A stretch of DNA of 64,000 nucleotides from contig NZ_FUXE01000009.1 in assembly GCF_900167105.1 (NCBI RefSeq), positions 26,308 to 90,307 on the forward strand, given 5' to 3'. The stretch is from Porphyromonas circumdentaria. GTDB lineage: Bacteria > Bacteroidota > Bacteroidia > Bacteroidales > Porphyromonadaceae. The position numbers were made by a program, and so were the translations under genes. How positions within the stretch are numbered: position 1 is the first letter of the stretch; every line of letters starts with the position of its first letter. Shown here one piece after another: positions 44,901 through 53,136 of this stretch. The notes beneath the pieces were generated by a model. The model made no database searches. It was not told where the DNA came from and worked only from the letters and a program-made list of their open reading frames with translations.

Positions 44901-45103
44901 GGCACATTACGCCAAGAAGCAACAAAGCTGGTAGGTTTGACATCCTTGGGTTTGAAAACGGCAGGCTTGGCCAAAAAGAAGCCGAAAGACTGCTTCTTCT
45001 CCTCTGTTTGTTGGGCCAAGGCAAGCGACGTGGTGGCTAATAAGCACACAATGAGGCTTCCCACCATTACCATCCAATTAAACAAAAAGTTCTTTTTAAT
45101 CAT
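41915..45103 (-). CDS. Large Omp28-like secreted protein with CPNC motif and T9SS-type C-terminus
   Basis: A 1062-residue exported protein. The N-terminal signal is followed by beta-rich domains, including a jelly-roll-like region. Around residues 685-700 lies MFETFTSENCPNCPRG, a thioredoxin-like CxxC of the type seen in Omp28-related proteins, followed by FVTHHDGSVGGDFL. The end (LQVFAIDGTIVRN, DGTYVVRAELTDGRVVTSKVIVR) fits a T9SS type A sorting domain. A redox or adhesive role on the surface is possible; neither is shown. A near-ideal promoter is at 45208-45238. Confidence 0.82.
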   Translation of the reverse strand: MIKKNFLFNWMVMVGSLIVCLLATTSLALAQQTEEKKQSFGFFLAKPAVFKPKDVKPTSFVASWRNVPEPEGDVRTLSYRLHVTHEFEAKQDGVYPVANAVIKGAPQETDLLAGGGMTWLDDYISQKAWWGAYLKALPNAIRLDAASLPDHIPDEFIETLARVASPVYDLQNNGGKFTFKFKAKVASGSTAAQLSVYGYGEERSPAPVQDVRTITVPADGQVHEFSLNFTDGTWCHTMLILPKNRVSVDFVDAFKIEQELKKGDKGFRSVMRGAFPNNEAITADVVTPGNPLATIYSREIGDLNPEILNVELAQQNGERVAYRILCEYVFEHVKTFISRSLYSEPVYFDNIPSEENKYLYVGYADYEEPDMNFAYPGSVPEGQEAYVGASIKATEELLGEYVGGKVVGLRFCVAAANQEETGHKYATAPWNPRVPNIFLAEKLRSWDENSDYTEESKTKFIQTKAVEFKDGWNTIFFDEPYSIEKKKEFYAGAFLYDAAAHGKTFIASRVPSEEGKKPEAFMVAYDSQGMGHSDLGFIPFGRCPSHDNAVLMQLVIEPDPTNPKFQNRGTISDLKTEVLYYDNEPLMLTSSIKNDGVKAIQTIGLKVEIGGEVKEHTVVFSEPVPAGASLEFSIKPFEQLSKMGEVDIKLTLTKINDAILETPVTLEAKTKIVDHTKVFPRTIMFETFTSENCPNCPRGETNFMFRFDKPEFKYIKQRTVFVTHHDGSVGGDFLKHSYSSKLFPLYGAQSNSGDVRLRSPYTPAGMFDRTINPYFSIRDGNAPVSSVHLLENEFRKAVNHAVYRNPAYGRLGLKETYDDATKKLTVEIEGEVSDMAPVDRPLYVTIMLVQSAVKSRSQLDIDFMDVGGVNRNYVHHNALRYVDEGGLQGIPVQLDANGKFTISKTIDLVGVEMGGTLVDNQLLLEDEDGSSISMKELVENGLQVIAFLHHYTELPTANDVEVNDSRFGKNEIINVASNRIKPPKSLFPAQEITAISTPEFDATQEIVYVENRTVRVTSAYNRLQVFAIDGTIVRNDNLIDGTYVVRAELTDGRVVTSKVIVR

Positions 45104-45207
45104 ACTCCTTATAACATTAATAAAATAAGAATCTTACAGTAAAATAGACTTGACAAAAACCACAGTTCCTCCATCATAACAAAATAAGGTTTTTACAGGC
45201 TACTGGA

Positions 45208-45238
45208 CAAAGGTAAGAAATGTTGCCCAAAGATCAAA
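45208..45238 (-). promoter_or_regulatory. Promoter of the 1062-residue secreted protein gene
   Basis: Minus strand: TTTG (45235-45238), 19-bp spacer, TACCTTTG (45208-45215). It leaves a leader of about 100 nt before the ATG. Confidence 0.7.
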
Positions 45239-45392
45239 CTGTACAATGAGAAAACATATTACCAGACGTGACTAAGAAGAGAAGCCCGCATTATATTCTG
45301 TTATTTACTCCGCGCCCAATAACTCCCGAAAAAAGCGGGCTAAATTAGAACCTATTATTACCATAAAAGTTTGCACATATACAAACTTGACT

Positions 45393-45458
45393 TAGCACCT
45401 ATGGAAACTTTCAATAAGACCTATGGAAACTTTTGATAGCACCTGAGGAAACTAAAAA
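45393..45458 (+). repeat. Three tandem 22-bp repeats
   Basis: Units start at 45393, 45415 and 45437 on the pattern TAGCACCTATGGAAACTTTT, with two to six differences between units. The sequence just upstream (AAGTTTGCACATATACAAACTT) is itself an imperfect palindrome. Intergenic. Confidence 0.8.
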
Positions 45459-45619
45459 GCAAAAAAGCCTATTGGTTTTCGTCCTCCAAAGTTTACAAAA
45501 TCAAAGATTGGAGTATTCTTTTTACGAGAAACGTTTTACCCCATCAAAAACTCAATACATCGAAAGATTTTTCGATGAATAAAAACGACAAATATGTCTT
45601 TCCTTTATCGGCTAATAAC

Positions 45620-45627
45620 TAACTTTG
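45620..45627 (+). promoter_or_regulatory. Candidate -7 box for argS
   Basis: TAACTTTG matches TAnnTTTG, 68 bp before the argS ATG. No obvious -33 TTG. Confidence 0.5.
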
Positions 45628-45695
45628 CGGTTAGATTAGCACAAATGAGTGTATTCTATTGATATATAGTTCATTCACATTACATCAATTGTAAA

Positions 45696-47486
45696 ATGTC
45701 TCTACAAGATCAATTAACTACTGCTTTTAGCGAAACTATCGGTAAACTTTATGGTGCGCAGGCTTGCGACCTGTTACAAATACAGAAAACTCGTCCCGAG
45801 TTTGAGGGGCACATAACCTTAGTAGTTTTCCCCCTCCTTAAGCTATCTCGCAAGAAACCCGAAGAAACCGCAGAAGAGATTGCACAAGCCCTTTGCTCCT
45901 CTTTTGAGTGGATTACAAGTTATAACGTGGTAAAAGGGTTTCTAAACCTATCGCTTGCTACCTCTCTATGGCTTAACACTCTACAAGAAATCGGAACTAC
46001 GGAAAATTACGGTCATAAGGCTGTAACAGAGAGTGCCCCCTTGGTAATGATCGAATACTCTTCGCCCAACACCAACAAACCCCTACACTTAGGACATATT
46101 CGCAATAACCTCTTGGGGTATAGCCTCTCTCGCATACTCGATGCTAACGGACTAAAAGTAGTCAAAACCAATATCGTAAATGACAGAGGGATACACATCT
46201 GTAAATCAATGTTGGCATGGCTTAAATGGGGCAATAAGGCTACCCCTGAGTCTTCAAAGAAAAAAGGAGACCATTTGGTGGGCGACTTCTATGTAGAGTT
46301 TGATAAACACTATAAAGAAGAGTTACAAGCTCTAATGCAAAAAGGTTTGAGTAAAGAGGAAGCAGAGAGTGCCTCTACCCTCATGCAAGAAGCAAGAGAG
46401 ATGCTCCGCAAGTGGGAAAGTGGAGACGAAGAAACGCTTTCCCTCTGGCGTACCATGAATCAGTGGGTCTATGATGGGTTTGACGAAACCTACCGTAGGC
46501 TGGGAGTGGATTTTGACAAGATATACTATGAAAGCGAAACCTACCTCAAGGGAAAAGAGGAGGTACTTAGAGGATTAGAGGAGGGACTTTTTGTTCGCCA
46601 CGAAGATGGTAGCGTATGGGCCGACCTCAAGGAAGAGGGGCTGGACGAAAAGCTTTTGTTACGTTCGGACGGCACATCTGTTTACATGACCCAAGATATT
46701 GGTACCGCCAAACTCCGCTATAAAGACTATCCCATAGATAAAATGGTATATGTAGTAGGGAATGAGCAAGAATATCACTTCAAAGTTCTATCTCTTCTTT
46801 TAGACCGTTTAGGCTTTGCTTTCGGGAAAAATCTGGTTCACTTCAGTTACGGTATGGTAGAACTTCCTAACGGACGTATGAAGAGCCGTGAAGGAACCGT
46901 TGTAGATGCCGACGATCTGATGGATGAAATGATTGCCTCTGCTGAAAAAATAGCTCGCGAAGCTGGACGGGCAGCCAATTTTGAAGAGGAAGAACGTTGG
47001 GAAGTAGCACGTCGCGTAGGCTTAGGTTCGCTTAAATATTTCATTCTAAAGGTCGATCCTCGAAAAAATATGACTTTTAATCCAGAAGAGTCTATCGACC
47101 TCAACGGAAATACGGCTTCCTTTATACAGTACACATATGCTCGCATCCGTTCTCTACTCGAAAAAGCAGCACAAAATGGAGAAAAGCCATCAGTTTCTTC
47201 CTCTGTAGCTACCCCTCTTTCGGCTCGAGAAATAGAGTTAATACAGCAGCTCTCAGATTATCCGTCGGTCATAGAAGAGGCAGGACGCATTTACAGCCCT
47301 GCTCTTATAGCCAACTATGTGTATGACTTGGTCAAGGCCTACAACTCTTTCTATCACGACTGTCCCATCATGAAAGAGACAGATACGTCACTTCGTGGCA
47401 TACGTCTCTTCCTCAGTCATACAGTGGCAGACACTGTTTGTCGTGCTATGGCACTACTCGGCATCGAAATGCCCGAGAGAATGTAA
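45696..47486 (+). CDS. argS: Arginyl-tRNA synthetase
   Basis: Class I synthetase charging tRNA-Arg. The 596-residue protein has the HIGH-type sequence PNTNKPLHLGHIRNNLLG (HLGH at 131-134), GDRGIHICKS-like VNDRGIHICKSM, the YVVGNEQEYHFKVL segment and the KMSKS counterpart GRMKSREGTVV near 393. The terminal DALR domain ends with the usual Met-rich ALLGIEMPERM. The mnmA gene starts 30 bp after the stop, making a likely tRNA-function operon. Confidence 0.98.
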   Translation: MSLQDQLTTAFSETIGKLYGAQACDLLQIQKTRPEFEGHITLVVFPLLKLSRKKPEETAEEIAQALCSSFEWITSYNVVKGFLNLSLATSLWLNTLQEIGTTENYGHKAVTESAPLVMIEYSSPNTNKPLHLGHIRNNLLGYSLSRILDANGLKVVKTNIVNDRGIHICKSMLAWLKWGNKATPESSKKKGDHLVGDFYVEFDKHYKEELQALMQKGLSKEEAESASTLMQEAREMLRKWESGDEETLSLWRTMNQWVYDGFDETYRRLGVDFDKIYYESETYLKGKEEVLRGLEEGLFVRHEDGSVWADLKEEGLDEKLLLRSDGTSVYMTQDIGTAKLRYKDYPIDKMVYVVGNEQEYHFKVLSLLLDRLGFAFGKNLVHFSYGMVELPNGRMKSREGTVVDADDLMDEMIASAEKIAREAGRAANFEEEERWEVARRVGLGSLKYFILKVDPRKNMTFNPEESIDLNGNTASFIQYTYARIRSLLEKAAQNGEKPSVSSSVATPLSAREIELIQQLSDYPSVIEEAGRIYSPALIANYVYDLVKAYNSFYHDCPIMKETDTSLRGIRLFLSHTVADTVCRAMALLGIEMPERM

Positions 47487-47516
47487 CTCGGACCTCCAAC
47501 GCTTACAAAAAGCCTT

Positions 47517-48680
47517 ATGCGCTATCCCCTACCCCCACATATTGCCAATCTGCCCTCCGATACTCGTATTGCCTTACTTGCATCGGGGGGAGTAGACAGC
47601 TCCGTTGCTACACATCTTCTGGTCGAGGCTGGATTTCGCCCCGACCTATACTATATACGCATCGGCATGGAAGATGAAGAGGGATTCGTAGACTGCCCAG
47701 CCGAAGAGGATATGGAGATGGTAACACTTTTAGCTCGTAAATATGGCTTACACTACGAAACAATAGATTTGCATAAAGAGTATTGGGAGCGTGTAGTCAA
47801 CTATACGATAGAGAGTGTACGCAAGGGATTCACTCCCAACCCAGATATGATGTGCAATAAATTCATCAAATTTGGGGTTTTTGAAGAGCGCATCGGGCAT
47901 CAATACGACTATATTGCAACGGGACACTATGCCTTAACCGAGATTATTCATGGCAAAACATTTCTGGCTACGGCACCCGATCCCGTTAAAGATCAAACTG
48001 ACTTCTTAGCACAAATAAACTTCAAACAAATCTCCAAACTACTTTTTCCCCTCGGATACTTGAATAAACATCAAGTAAGAGAAGTAGCTTTGGAAGCAGG
48101 GTTAGCAAATGCGCAACGTAAGGATAGCCAAGGCATTTGCTTTCTCGGAAAAATCAATTACAATGATTTTATAGAACGCTACTTAGGGAAAAAAACAGGA
48201 CGAATTATAGAGTATGAAACGGGGAAAGTACTGGGTACTCATAACGGCTTTTGGTTTCATACTATCGGACAGAGAAAAGGGCTTGGACTGAGTGGAGGCC
48301 CCTGGTTTGTTGTAAAAAAAGACTGTAAACGTAACATCATACTCGTGAGCCGAGGCTATGACCCTCTTACGCAATATGGCAAAGAGATATACATAGAGCA
48401 ATTCGACTTCATTACGGAAGATTTATTTGCCCATGGCTCAATAGGGAACCCTCTTACTCCTAAAGAGATTGAAGATGGATGCCCCATACCGATAACTCTG
48501 AAAATACGACATACCCCTGAGTTTGTCAAAGCTCTCATCTATAAAGAAAAAGACGGGGGGTATAGAATAGAGAGTGAAGAACCCATACAAGGTATTGCTC
48601 CTGGACAATATGCCGTAATCTACGATCTCAAAAAACACCTCTGTTTCGGCAGTGGCATGATTATTCGGGGAGAGCGTTAA
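47517..48680 (+). CDS. mnmA: tRNA-specific 2-thiouridylase MnmA
   Basis: Thiolates U34 of tRNA-Lys, -Glu and -Gln using sulfur relayed from a cysteine desulfurase. The 387-residue protein has the PP-loop ASGGVDSS at 22-29. The catalytic cysteines are Cys113 ([11 protein letters not shown]) and Cys207 (SQGICFLG), and the [19 protein letters not shown] motif is present. Bacteroidota often carry two MnmA paralogues; I cannot tell which this is. It follows argS by 30 bp. Confidence 0.93.
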   Translation: MRYPLPPHIANLPSDTRIALLASGGVDSSVATHLLVEAGFRPDLYYIRIGMEDEEGFVDCPAEEDMEMVTLLARKYGLHYETIDLHKEYWERVVNYTIESVRKGFTPNPDMMCNKFIKFGVFEERIGHQYDYIATGHYALTEIIHGKTFLATAPDPVKDQTDFLAQINFKQISKLLFPLGYLNKHQVREVALEAGLANAQRKDSQGICFLGKINYNDFIERYLGKKTGRIIEYETGKVLGTHNGFWFHTIGQRKGLGLSGGPWFVVKKDCKRNIILVSRGYDPLTQYGKEIYIEQFDFITEDLFAHGSIGNPLTPKEIEDGCPIPITLKIRHTPEFVKALIYKEKDGGYRIESEEPIQGIAPGQYAVIYDLKKHLCFGSGMIIRGER

Positions 48681-48735
48681 AAGATTTGTCTTCTCTTTTA
48701 TTGAGGGTATAAAACCTTTCTCTTTATTCTTCCAT

Positions 48736-48858
48736 CAGAAATAAATTCCGATATTTGCACCTGTGTAAGCTTTTGTAGGCTCCATTGTTCTTAGTTTGTT
48801 TCTTTGTTACTACAAAGTTAAGAGCCACAGGGCTTACACATCTTTATAGGACAGTATC
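48736..48858. repeat. IS/MITE-like remnant, copy 1
   Basis: About 123 bp related to a second copy at 62507-62627, best conserved over CTCCATTGTTCTTAGTTTG, then CAAAGTTAAGAGCC and TAGGACAGTATC at the right end. Inside is an imperfect inverted repeat (TTCTTAGTTTG against CAAAGTTAAGA). No transposase is present. Lies between mnmA and sodB; nothing else is seen in 48681-48897. Confidence 0.65.
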
Positions 48859-48897
48859 ACCAACTTCTTCTGATACTACCAAACTGAACTCAGGTTC

Positions 48898-48931
48898 AAA
48901 AAAAGCACCCATACTCTAAAGTATGAGTGCT
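48898..48931 (-). terminator. Terminator of sodB
   Basis: Minus strand: AGCACTCATACT, TTAG loop, AGTATGGGTGCT with one mismatch, then a T run (A run at 48898-48904 on the plus strand). It lies 28 bp after the sodB stop and could also work from the plus side. Confidence 0.85.
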
Positions 48932-48959
48932 CTTTTATTAAGTCAAGAAAAACTGTGTA

Positions 48960-49541
48960 TTACTTTGTATAACGCTCCTCGATTACAGCCCAGTTGATGA
49001 TAGACCAAATGTCCTTAACGTGATCTGCACGGCGGTTTTGGTAGGTCAAATAGTAAGAGTGCTCCCAAACATCAATACCCAATATAGGGTTCAAACCTTT
49101 ACGGATAGGATTGCCTGCGTTAGGTTCTTTCTCTATAGACAACACACCATTTTCATCAGAAGCCACCCATACCCAGCCTGAGCCGAAGAGAGTAACACTT
49201 GCCTCAAGTACTTCTTCTTTGAACTTCTCAAAAGAACCCCACTGCTTGTTAATAGCCTCTGCCATCTTACCGATAGGCTCACCTCCTGCATTAGGAGCAA
49301 ACTGAGTGAAGTAAAGATCGTGGTTAAGAGTTTGTCCTGCATTATTGAAAATCTTTCCCTCGCTCTTGCGAACGATGTCGATCAAAGAAGCATTTTCAAA
49401 CTCTGTACCCTCGATTAGTTTGTTCAGTGTGTCTACATAACCACGAAGGTGCTTTCCATGGTGAAACTCAATAGTTTCCTTGCTGATAACAGGAGCTAAA
49501 GCATCTGCACTATAGGGGAGCGTTACTAATTCGTGTTTCAT
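48960..49541 (-). CDS. sodB: Superoxide dismutase, Fe/Mn family
   Basis: Cytoplasmic enzyme dismutating superoxide to hydrogen peroxide and oxygen. The 193-residue protein has the family blocks IEFHHGKHLRGYVDTLN, NNAGQTLNHDLYFTQ, FGSGWVWVA and the signature DVWEHSYYLTYQNRRADHV with the late metal ligands. Fe versus Mn use cannot be judged safely; Porphyromonas enzymes are known to be cambialistic. Its terminator is at 48898-48931. Confidence 0.95.
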   Translation of the reverse strand: MKHELVTLPYSADALAPVISKETIEFHHGKHLRGYVDTLNKLIEGTEFENASLIDIVRKSEGKIFNNAGQTLNHDLYFTQFAPNAGGEPIGKMAEAINKQWGSFEKFKEEVLEASVTLFGSGWVWVASDENGVLSIEKEPNAGNPIRKGLNPILGIDVWEHSYYLTYQNRRADHVKDIWSIINWAVIEERYTK

Positions 49542-49712
49542 ACGTAATTCTCTAAATATTATTTCTACTTATTCTAATGTATTTATCTCTTTTCATAAGC
49601 AAAACACCCAGTATGTACTCTTTGTTCGCATGATTGAAAGATTTTTTTGAGTTTATAAAAGAAAGCCTCAAAAAATATGGCTCAACAAACAATTATTGGT
49701 CTAAAAATAGGC

Positions 49713-50921
49713 TTAGGATGCCCAAAAGGAGATAAGTTTACGGCGCAAAAAGAGCCTATGAAGAAGTGAAAGAGTGACAACAAAGAGTAGTGCAATAAAT
49801 AGACTCACACCGTTAAAAGAGGAGATCGCAAGAGCTTCCCAATAAGAGCTATAAACGGCTCTTACGCTCCAAACAGCCATTACAACGATTAGCCAGGCTA
49901 AAAGATTTACACCCCATATAACTATAGTGTAGATACGACCAACCTCTTTGGGAGTATATCCTATGAGATAGAGTGTCTGTATACGCTCCCTGTTTTTAAC
50001 AAGAATAAGATGAATACTCAACATTAAAAGAAAGAATGCGAGAAAAGATATGAGTAACCCGATAAAAACAATCACAGAGAGAGCAATCTTAAAAAGGTAG
50101 GCCACCCGATTATCTTGAGTATCTCCTGCCACTTCATATCCCAAATCTTTGATCCTATCTCTTATAAATGGTATTTCATTGGGTTCGACCTCTACCATGA
50201 GACGAGAGGGAGGTTGCTCTTCCTTGCTGGAAAGAAGTGAGTTACTCCAGCGTAAAAACTCTTCTGGAACGATAAAAGCGTTTATCCTTTGTGTAAATCC
50301 TACCACCCTACCCTTAAGATAAAGCACTCGACCATTGTCCCCAATCAATTGAAAATCTATCGGTATCTGCTTTATTACCGCCTCGCTCAACTGGGGTAAA
50401 TTCTGACTCTCTGCCAAAGAGAAATTATATAGGGCCAAGAAATCTTTCGGTATAATAATTGGTATGGAAGGATGTTCAGCATCAAAACTCCATTGAGAGG
50501 GGGTAGTATCAAGAAAAGAATCTGGTAGCGACTCAAAAGATAATAGGGAAGCCATAGCCTCGTCGGAACAACTATGACTAATGCTTGCAATTACCTGATA
50601 ACGAGCAATCCTGCACGATGCAACTTGCTTAACCCCCTTTAGGCCTTGTAGACTCTCTATCTCTTCTGGTAAAAATCTTTTATAATTACTACTCCCAAGT
50701 ACCGAGCCCAACGTAGAGAGACTGTGTACTTTCTTGGATACAATCAAATACTCTTCACTCAAGTGCTTTTCTTGGGTGCTGAAAAGAGCGGAAAAATCTT
50801 GATATAATTGTATACCCAGCGTAATTATAAAGAGCCCTACAATATTAGAAAAAAGGAACCCTAATAGCTGCATCCAACTAATATGATAAGCAACCAGAAA
50901 ACGACTACTCTTCTCTCTCAT
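49713..50921 (-). CDS. FtsX-like ABC transporter permease
   Basis: A 402-residue membrane protein with one N-terminal helix (residues about 12-40), a large extracytoplasmic domain to about 275, and three C-terminal helices. This is the MacB/FtsX topology used by transporters that work from the membrane outward. The NRERIQTLYLIGYTPKEVGRIY segment matches the FtsX-fold coupling region. It overlaps its ATPase gene by an ATGA junction (50918-50921). Cell-division FtsX or a lipoprotein-release (LolC-like) role are both possible. The large periplasmic domain (about 230 residues) is more LolC-like than FtsX-like. Confidence 0.82.
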   Translation of the reverse strand: MREKSSRFLVAYHISWMQLLGFLFSNIVGLFIITLGIQLYQDFSALFSTQEKHLSEEYLIVSKKVHSLSTLGSVLGSSNYKRFLPEEIESLQGLKGVKQVASCRIARYQVIASISHSCSDEAMASLLSFESLPDSFLDTTPSQWSFDAEHPSIPIIIPKDFLALYNFSLAESQNLPQLSEAVIKQIPIDFQLIGDNGRVLYLKGRVVGFTQRINAFIVPEEFLRWSNSLLSSKEEQPPSRLMVEVEPNEIPFIRDRIKDLGYEVAGDTQDNRVAYLFKIALSVIVFIGLLISFLAFFLLMLSIHLILVKNRERIQTLYLIGYTPKEVGRIYTIVIWGVNLLAWLIVVMAVWSVRAVYSSYWEALAISSFNGVSLFIALLFVVTLSLLHRLFLRRKLISFWAS

Positions 50922-51568
50922 AGCTGGAGGGTGTATGTAAAAAGAAATTCTAATGGATAACCTACCGAAGTAACCAATAAAGAAGAGCCCTCAGAGTGTA
51001 CCTTACTCTCAAAAAGAGTCGCTACTAATTTATTATTTATGGGGTCGAGGTGGCTTACAGGCTCATCCAAAATATAAAAATCGGCCTTTTGACATAATGT
51101 GCGTATAATGGCCACTCTCTGTTGCTCTCCTAATGAAAGTTGGTCTACAACAGTATTACGTTTGTCTGCAATACCTAACAGTTCGAACCAAGATTCTATC
51201 TCTTGCCGAGAATAAGCCCGAGTTAGCCTATTTTTCAACAAGACATTTTCTATACAAGTAAGGTCTTTGAAGAGCCGTAAATCTTGAGGTAAAAAGGCAA
51301 GAGAAGTGCGCCTAATAGCACTCCATTGGTTATAGTTCCACCTACTGACATCTATTGCATCAAACAAGATGCGACCCAAGTAATCTTTCCTTAAACCGTA
51401 AATAAAAGAGCAGAGCGAAGATTTCCCCGCTCCACTCCCTGCCGAGAGGAGGTAATGGTCTCCCCTTTTCAAAGAAAGGGTTTGGGACCACACCTCACTA
51501 ACTAAATCCGTTTGATGAGCAAACACTTTAGGAAGAAGACCTTCCAATGTAATTGTATGCACAGTCAA
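50918..51568 (-). CDS. ABC transporter ATPase lacking the H-loop histidine
   Basis: A 216-residue nucleotide-binding protein paired with the downstream permease. Walker A AGSGAGKS is at 43-50, the Q-loop Gln95, signature LSLGE at 144-148, Walker B FYILDEP with Glu169 and D-loop SHLD at 172-175. The switch position normally TH(D) reads LLVTSVGYPL, with Ser201 where His is expected. The protein also ends unusually soon after it. It starts about 95 bp after the DUF4836 gene, so the four genes may form one operon. Confidence 0.85.
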   Translation of the reverse strand: MTVHTITLEGLLPKVFAHQTDLVSEVWSQTLSLKRGDHYLLSAGSGAGKSSLCSFIYGLRKDYLGRILFDAIDVSRWNYNQWSAIRRTSLAFLPQDLRLFKDLTCIENVLLKNRLTRAYSRQEIESWFELLGIADKRNTVVDQLSLGEQQRVAIIRTLCQKADFYILDEPVSHLDPINNKLVATLFESKVHSEGSSLLVTSVGYPLEFLFTYTLQL

Positions 51569-51664
51569 AATCTATATCTTCTCAAAAGGGCTAAGCTGTG
51601 AGCAACAGATTTTTTCTATCCAATAAAAAGATACGCCCCTAACGCCAACCCTTTAGCAAGTTTA

Positions 51665-53098
51665 TTATTCTTCGTCTAAGGGATACACTTCTTCCCTATT
51701 AGCCTTCTCTTCTTTGTCGGCTTTTGCGATTGCGCGCACTATCCCCTCTAAGATATTCTTATCTGTAGAGGCCTCATTATGAAAGACTAACTCACCTTTA
51801 CTTTCTGTACCACTGGCAGCAAGAAAACCATCGAGATCATAATACCTGCCGTAGGAAGATTCTTGAAGAAAAACATTCAAAATCGACTCTTTCTTCATGT
51901 CAACAAAGAAATATCCCTTATCGGCGTTTATCAAACCAGCAAGATCGTTTTCCAAGAAAGAGGGTTTATTTAGCCCTATGGGAGATAACGACAAATAGGC
52001 TATATCATCAGTATAACCAACGAAAATAGTCCCCAAGAAGAAATTACTAAACGAAGCAACATCTCCCACATAAGTAATCTTCTCTGGCTCTATCTTTAGA
52101 AGAGACAAGATAGCTTGCTGAGCTTCTTTTCCTTTACCTTTTTTCACTTGAGAAAGTAGGATAATAGTATCAGGGAAATCATATAATTTACTCCCCTCCA
52201 GCCCGCAAGCTATAGTACCATCTAAATACGTAAACAAAGTGCGTAACTCTGGTGAGCGCCATGTTTGAGGTAAGCTCTCATAACTCTTCTGAAAATCCTT
52301 GTTTTTAACACCTTGTACAAAAAGAAAGTCTGTATTCTTAGGGAAGTACTCCAATACTTTCTTATCTATTTTAGCAGGTTGGGCAATAGGATTTTTAAAG
52401 AGTTTACCCTCGGTATCTATAATCTCAAAGTCGGCCTTAATATCTCGCTCTTCAAAAGAAATATTACCAACGATACGGTTTTTAGGTAAACTTTCGGCAT
52501 CTATATCCAATAAACGCTCCGCTTGTGCCATACTCTTAGAAGGATTTATAAAGAAGCCCATGTCTCCTCGAAACATATTTTCAATCCCCTTATTATCGGC
52601 AAAAGAAGGTCCCTTATCTTTGCTTCTTTGGATAGACTCGAGAGCAAAGGGTTCCGATTTTTCATCGAAAGCAAGCCATGCCTGATGTTTATTAAAGAAC
52701 AATTTTTCCTCTCCAAATTGTGCAGAGAATATACCATCTTCTTCCTGTACAGATAGCGATGTAGAAACCAAAAGATCTTTCAATGCAGAGAAATCTACAA
52801 CCTTAGCGGTAGCAACAGCTGCACCCTCTTCAGCCTCCCGAAATAGTAAAATCGTTTTTACATCAATACACTTTCTCAATAAAGAGAGTTGGCTAAAGTT
52901 TTGACTGCCCAAATAACCTTCTAAGGCTTCCCCTCCTGCTTTTTTATAAAGGGAAGTTCCGTCAAAAGCCAAGACTACACCAGCATCCTGCGGAATAGAA
53001 TGTAACAGTTCCTTTGCAGCATTCCTTTTGCATCCCAAGGTTACAAGAGCCAAAACAATGGCAACCAGAGTTGGCAAAGAAAAATATCTCGTCTTCAT
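51665..53098 (-). CDS. DUF4836-family lipoprotein, paralogue 1
   Basis: A 477-residue exported protein with lipobox VTLGC (Cys23). It is clearly related to the next gene: both have IP/VP-x-D near the N-terminus (HSIPQDAGVVLAFDG), a KxxFFNKHQAWLAFD-type stretch, GMGFFINPSKS-like and KVLEYFPKNTDFLFVQGVKN segments, and an ending SYGRYYDLDGF...ELVFHN. I recognise the pattern as the Bacteroidota DUF4836 family, whose function is unknown. It follows the paralogue by 38 bp and is followed by an ABC transporter, suggesting an envelope role. Confidence 0.8.
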   Translation of the reverse strand: MKTRYFSLPTLVAIVLALVTLGCKRNAAKELLHSIPQDAGVVLAFDGTSLYKKAGGEALEGYLGSQNFSQLSLLRKCIDVKTILLFREAEEGAAVATAKVVDFSALKDLLVSTSLSVQEEDGIFSAQFGEEKLFFNKHQAWLAFDEKSEPFALESIQRSKDKGPSFADNKGIENMFRGDMGFFINPSKSMAQAERLLDIDAESLPKNRIVGNISFEERDIKADFEIIDTEGKLFKNPIAQPAKIDKKVLEYFPKNTDFLFVQGVKNKDFQKSYESLPQTWRSPELRTLFTYLDGTIACGLEGSKLYDFPDTIILLSQVKKGKGKEAQQAILSLLKIEPEKITYVGDVASFSNFFLGTIFVGYTDDIAYLSLSPIGLNKPSFLENDLAGLINADKGYFFVDMKKESILNVFLQESSYGRYYDLDGFLAASGTESKGELVFHNEASTDKNILEGIVRAIAKADKEEKANREEVYPLDEE

Positions 53099-53136
53099 AA
53101 CTAACCTCTAAAATTTATGTAAGTTCTGAACCCGAA

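Larger units (their letters stand above)
45104..45695. other. Divergent intergenic region upstream of argS
   Basis: 590 bp between the secreted-protein gene and argS. It holds that gene's promoter, a 3 x 22-bp tandem repeat at 45393-45458 and the argS -7 box. No gene seen. Confidence 0.7.
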
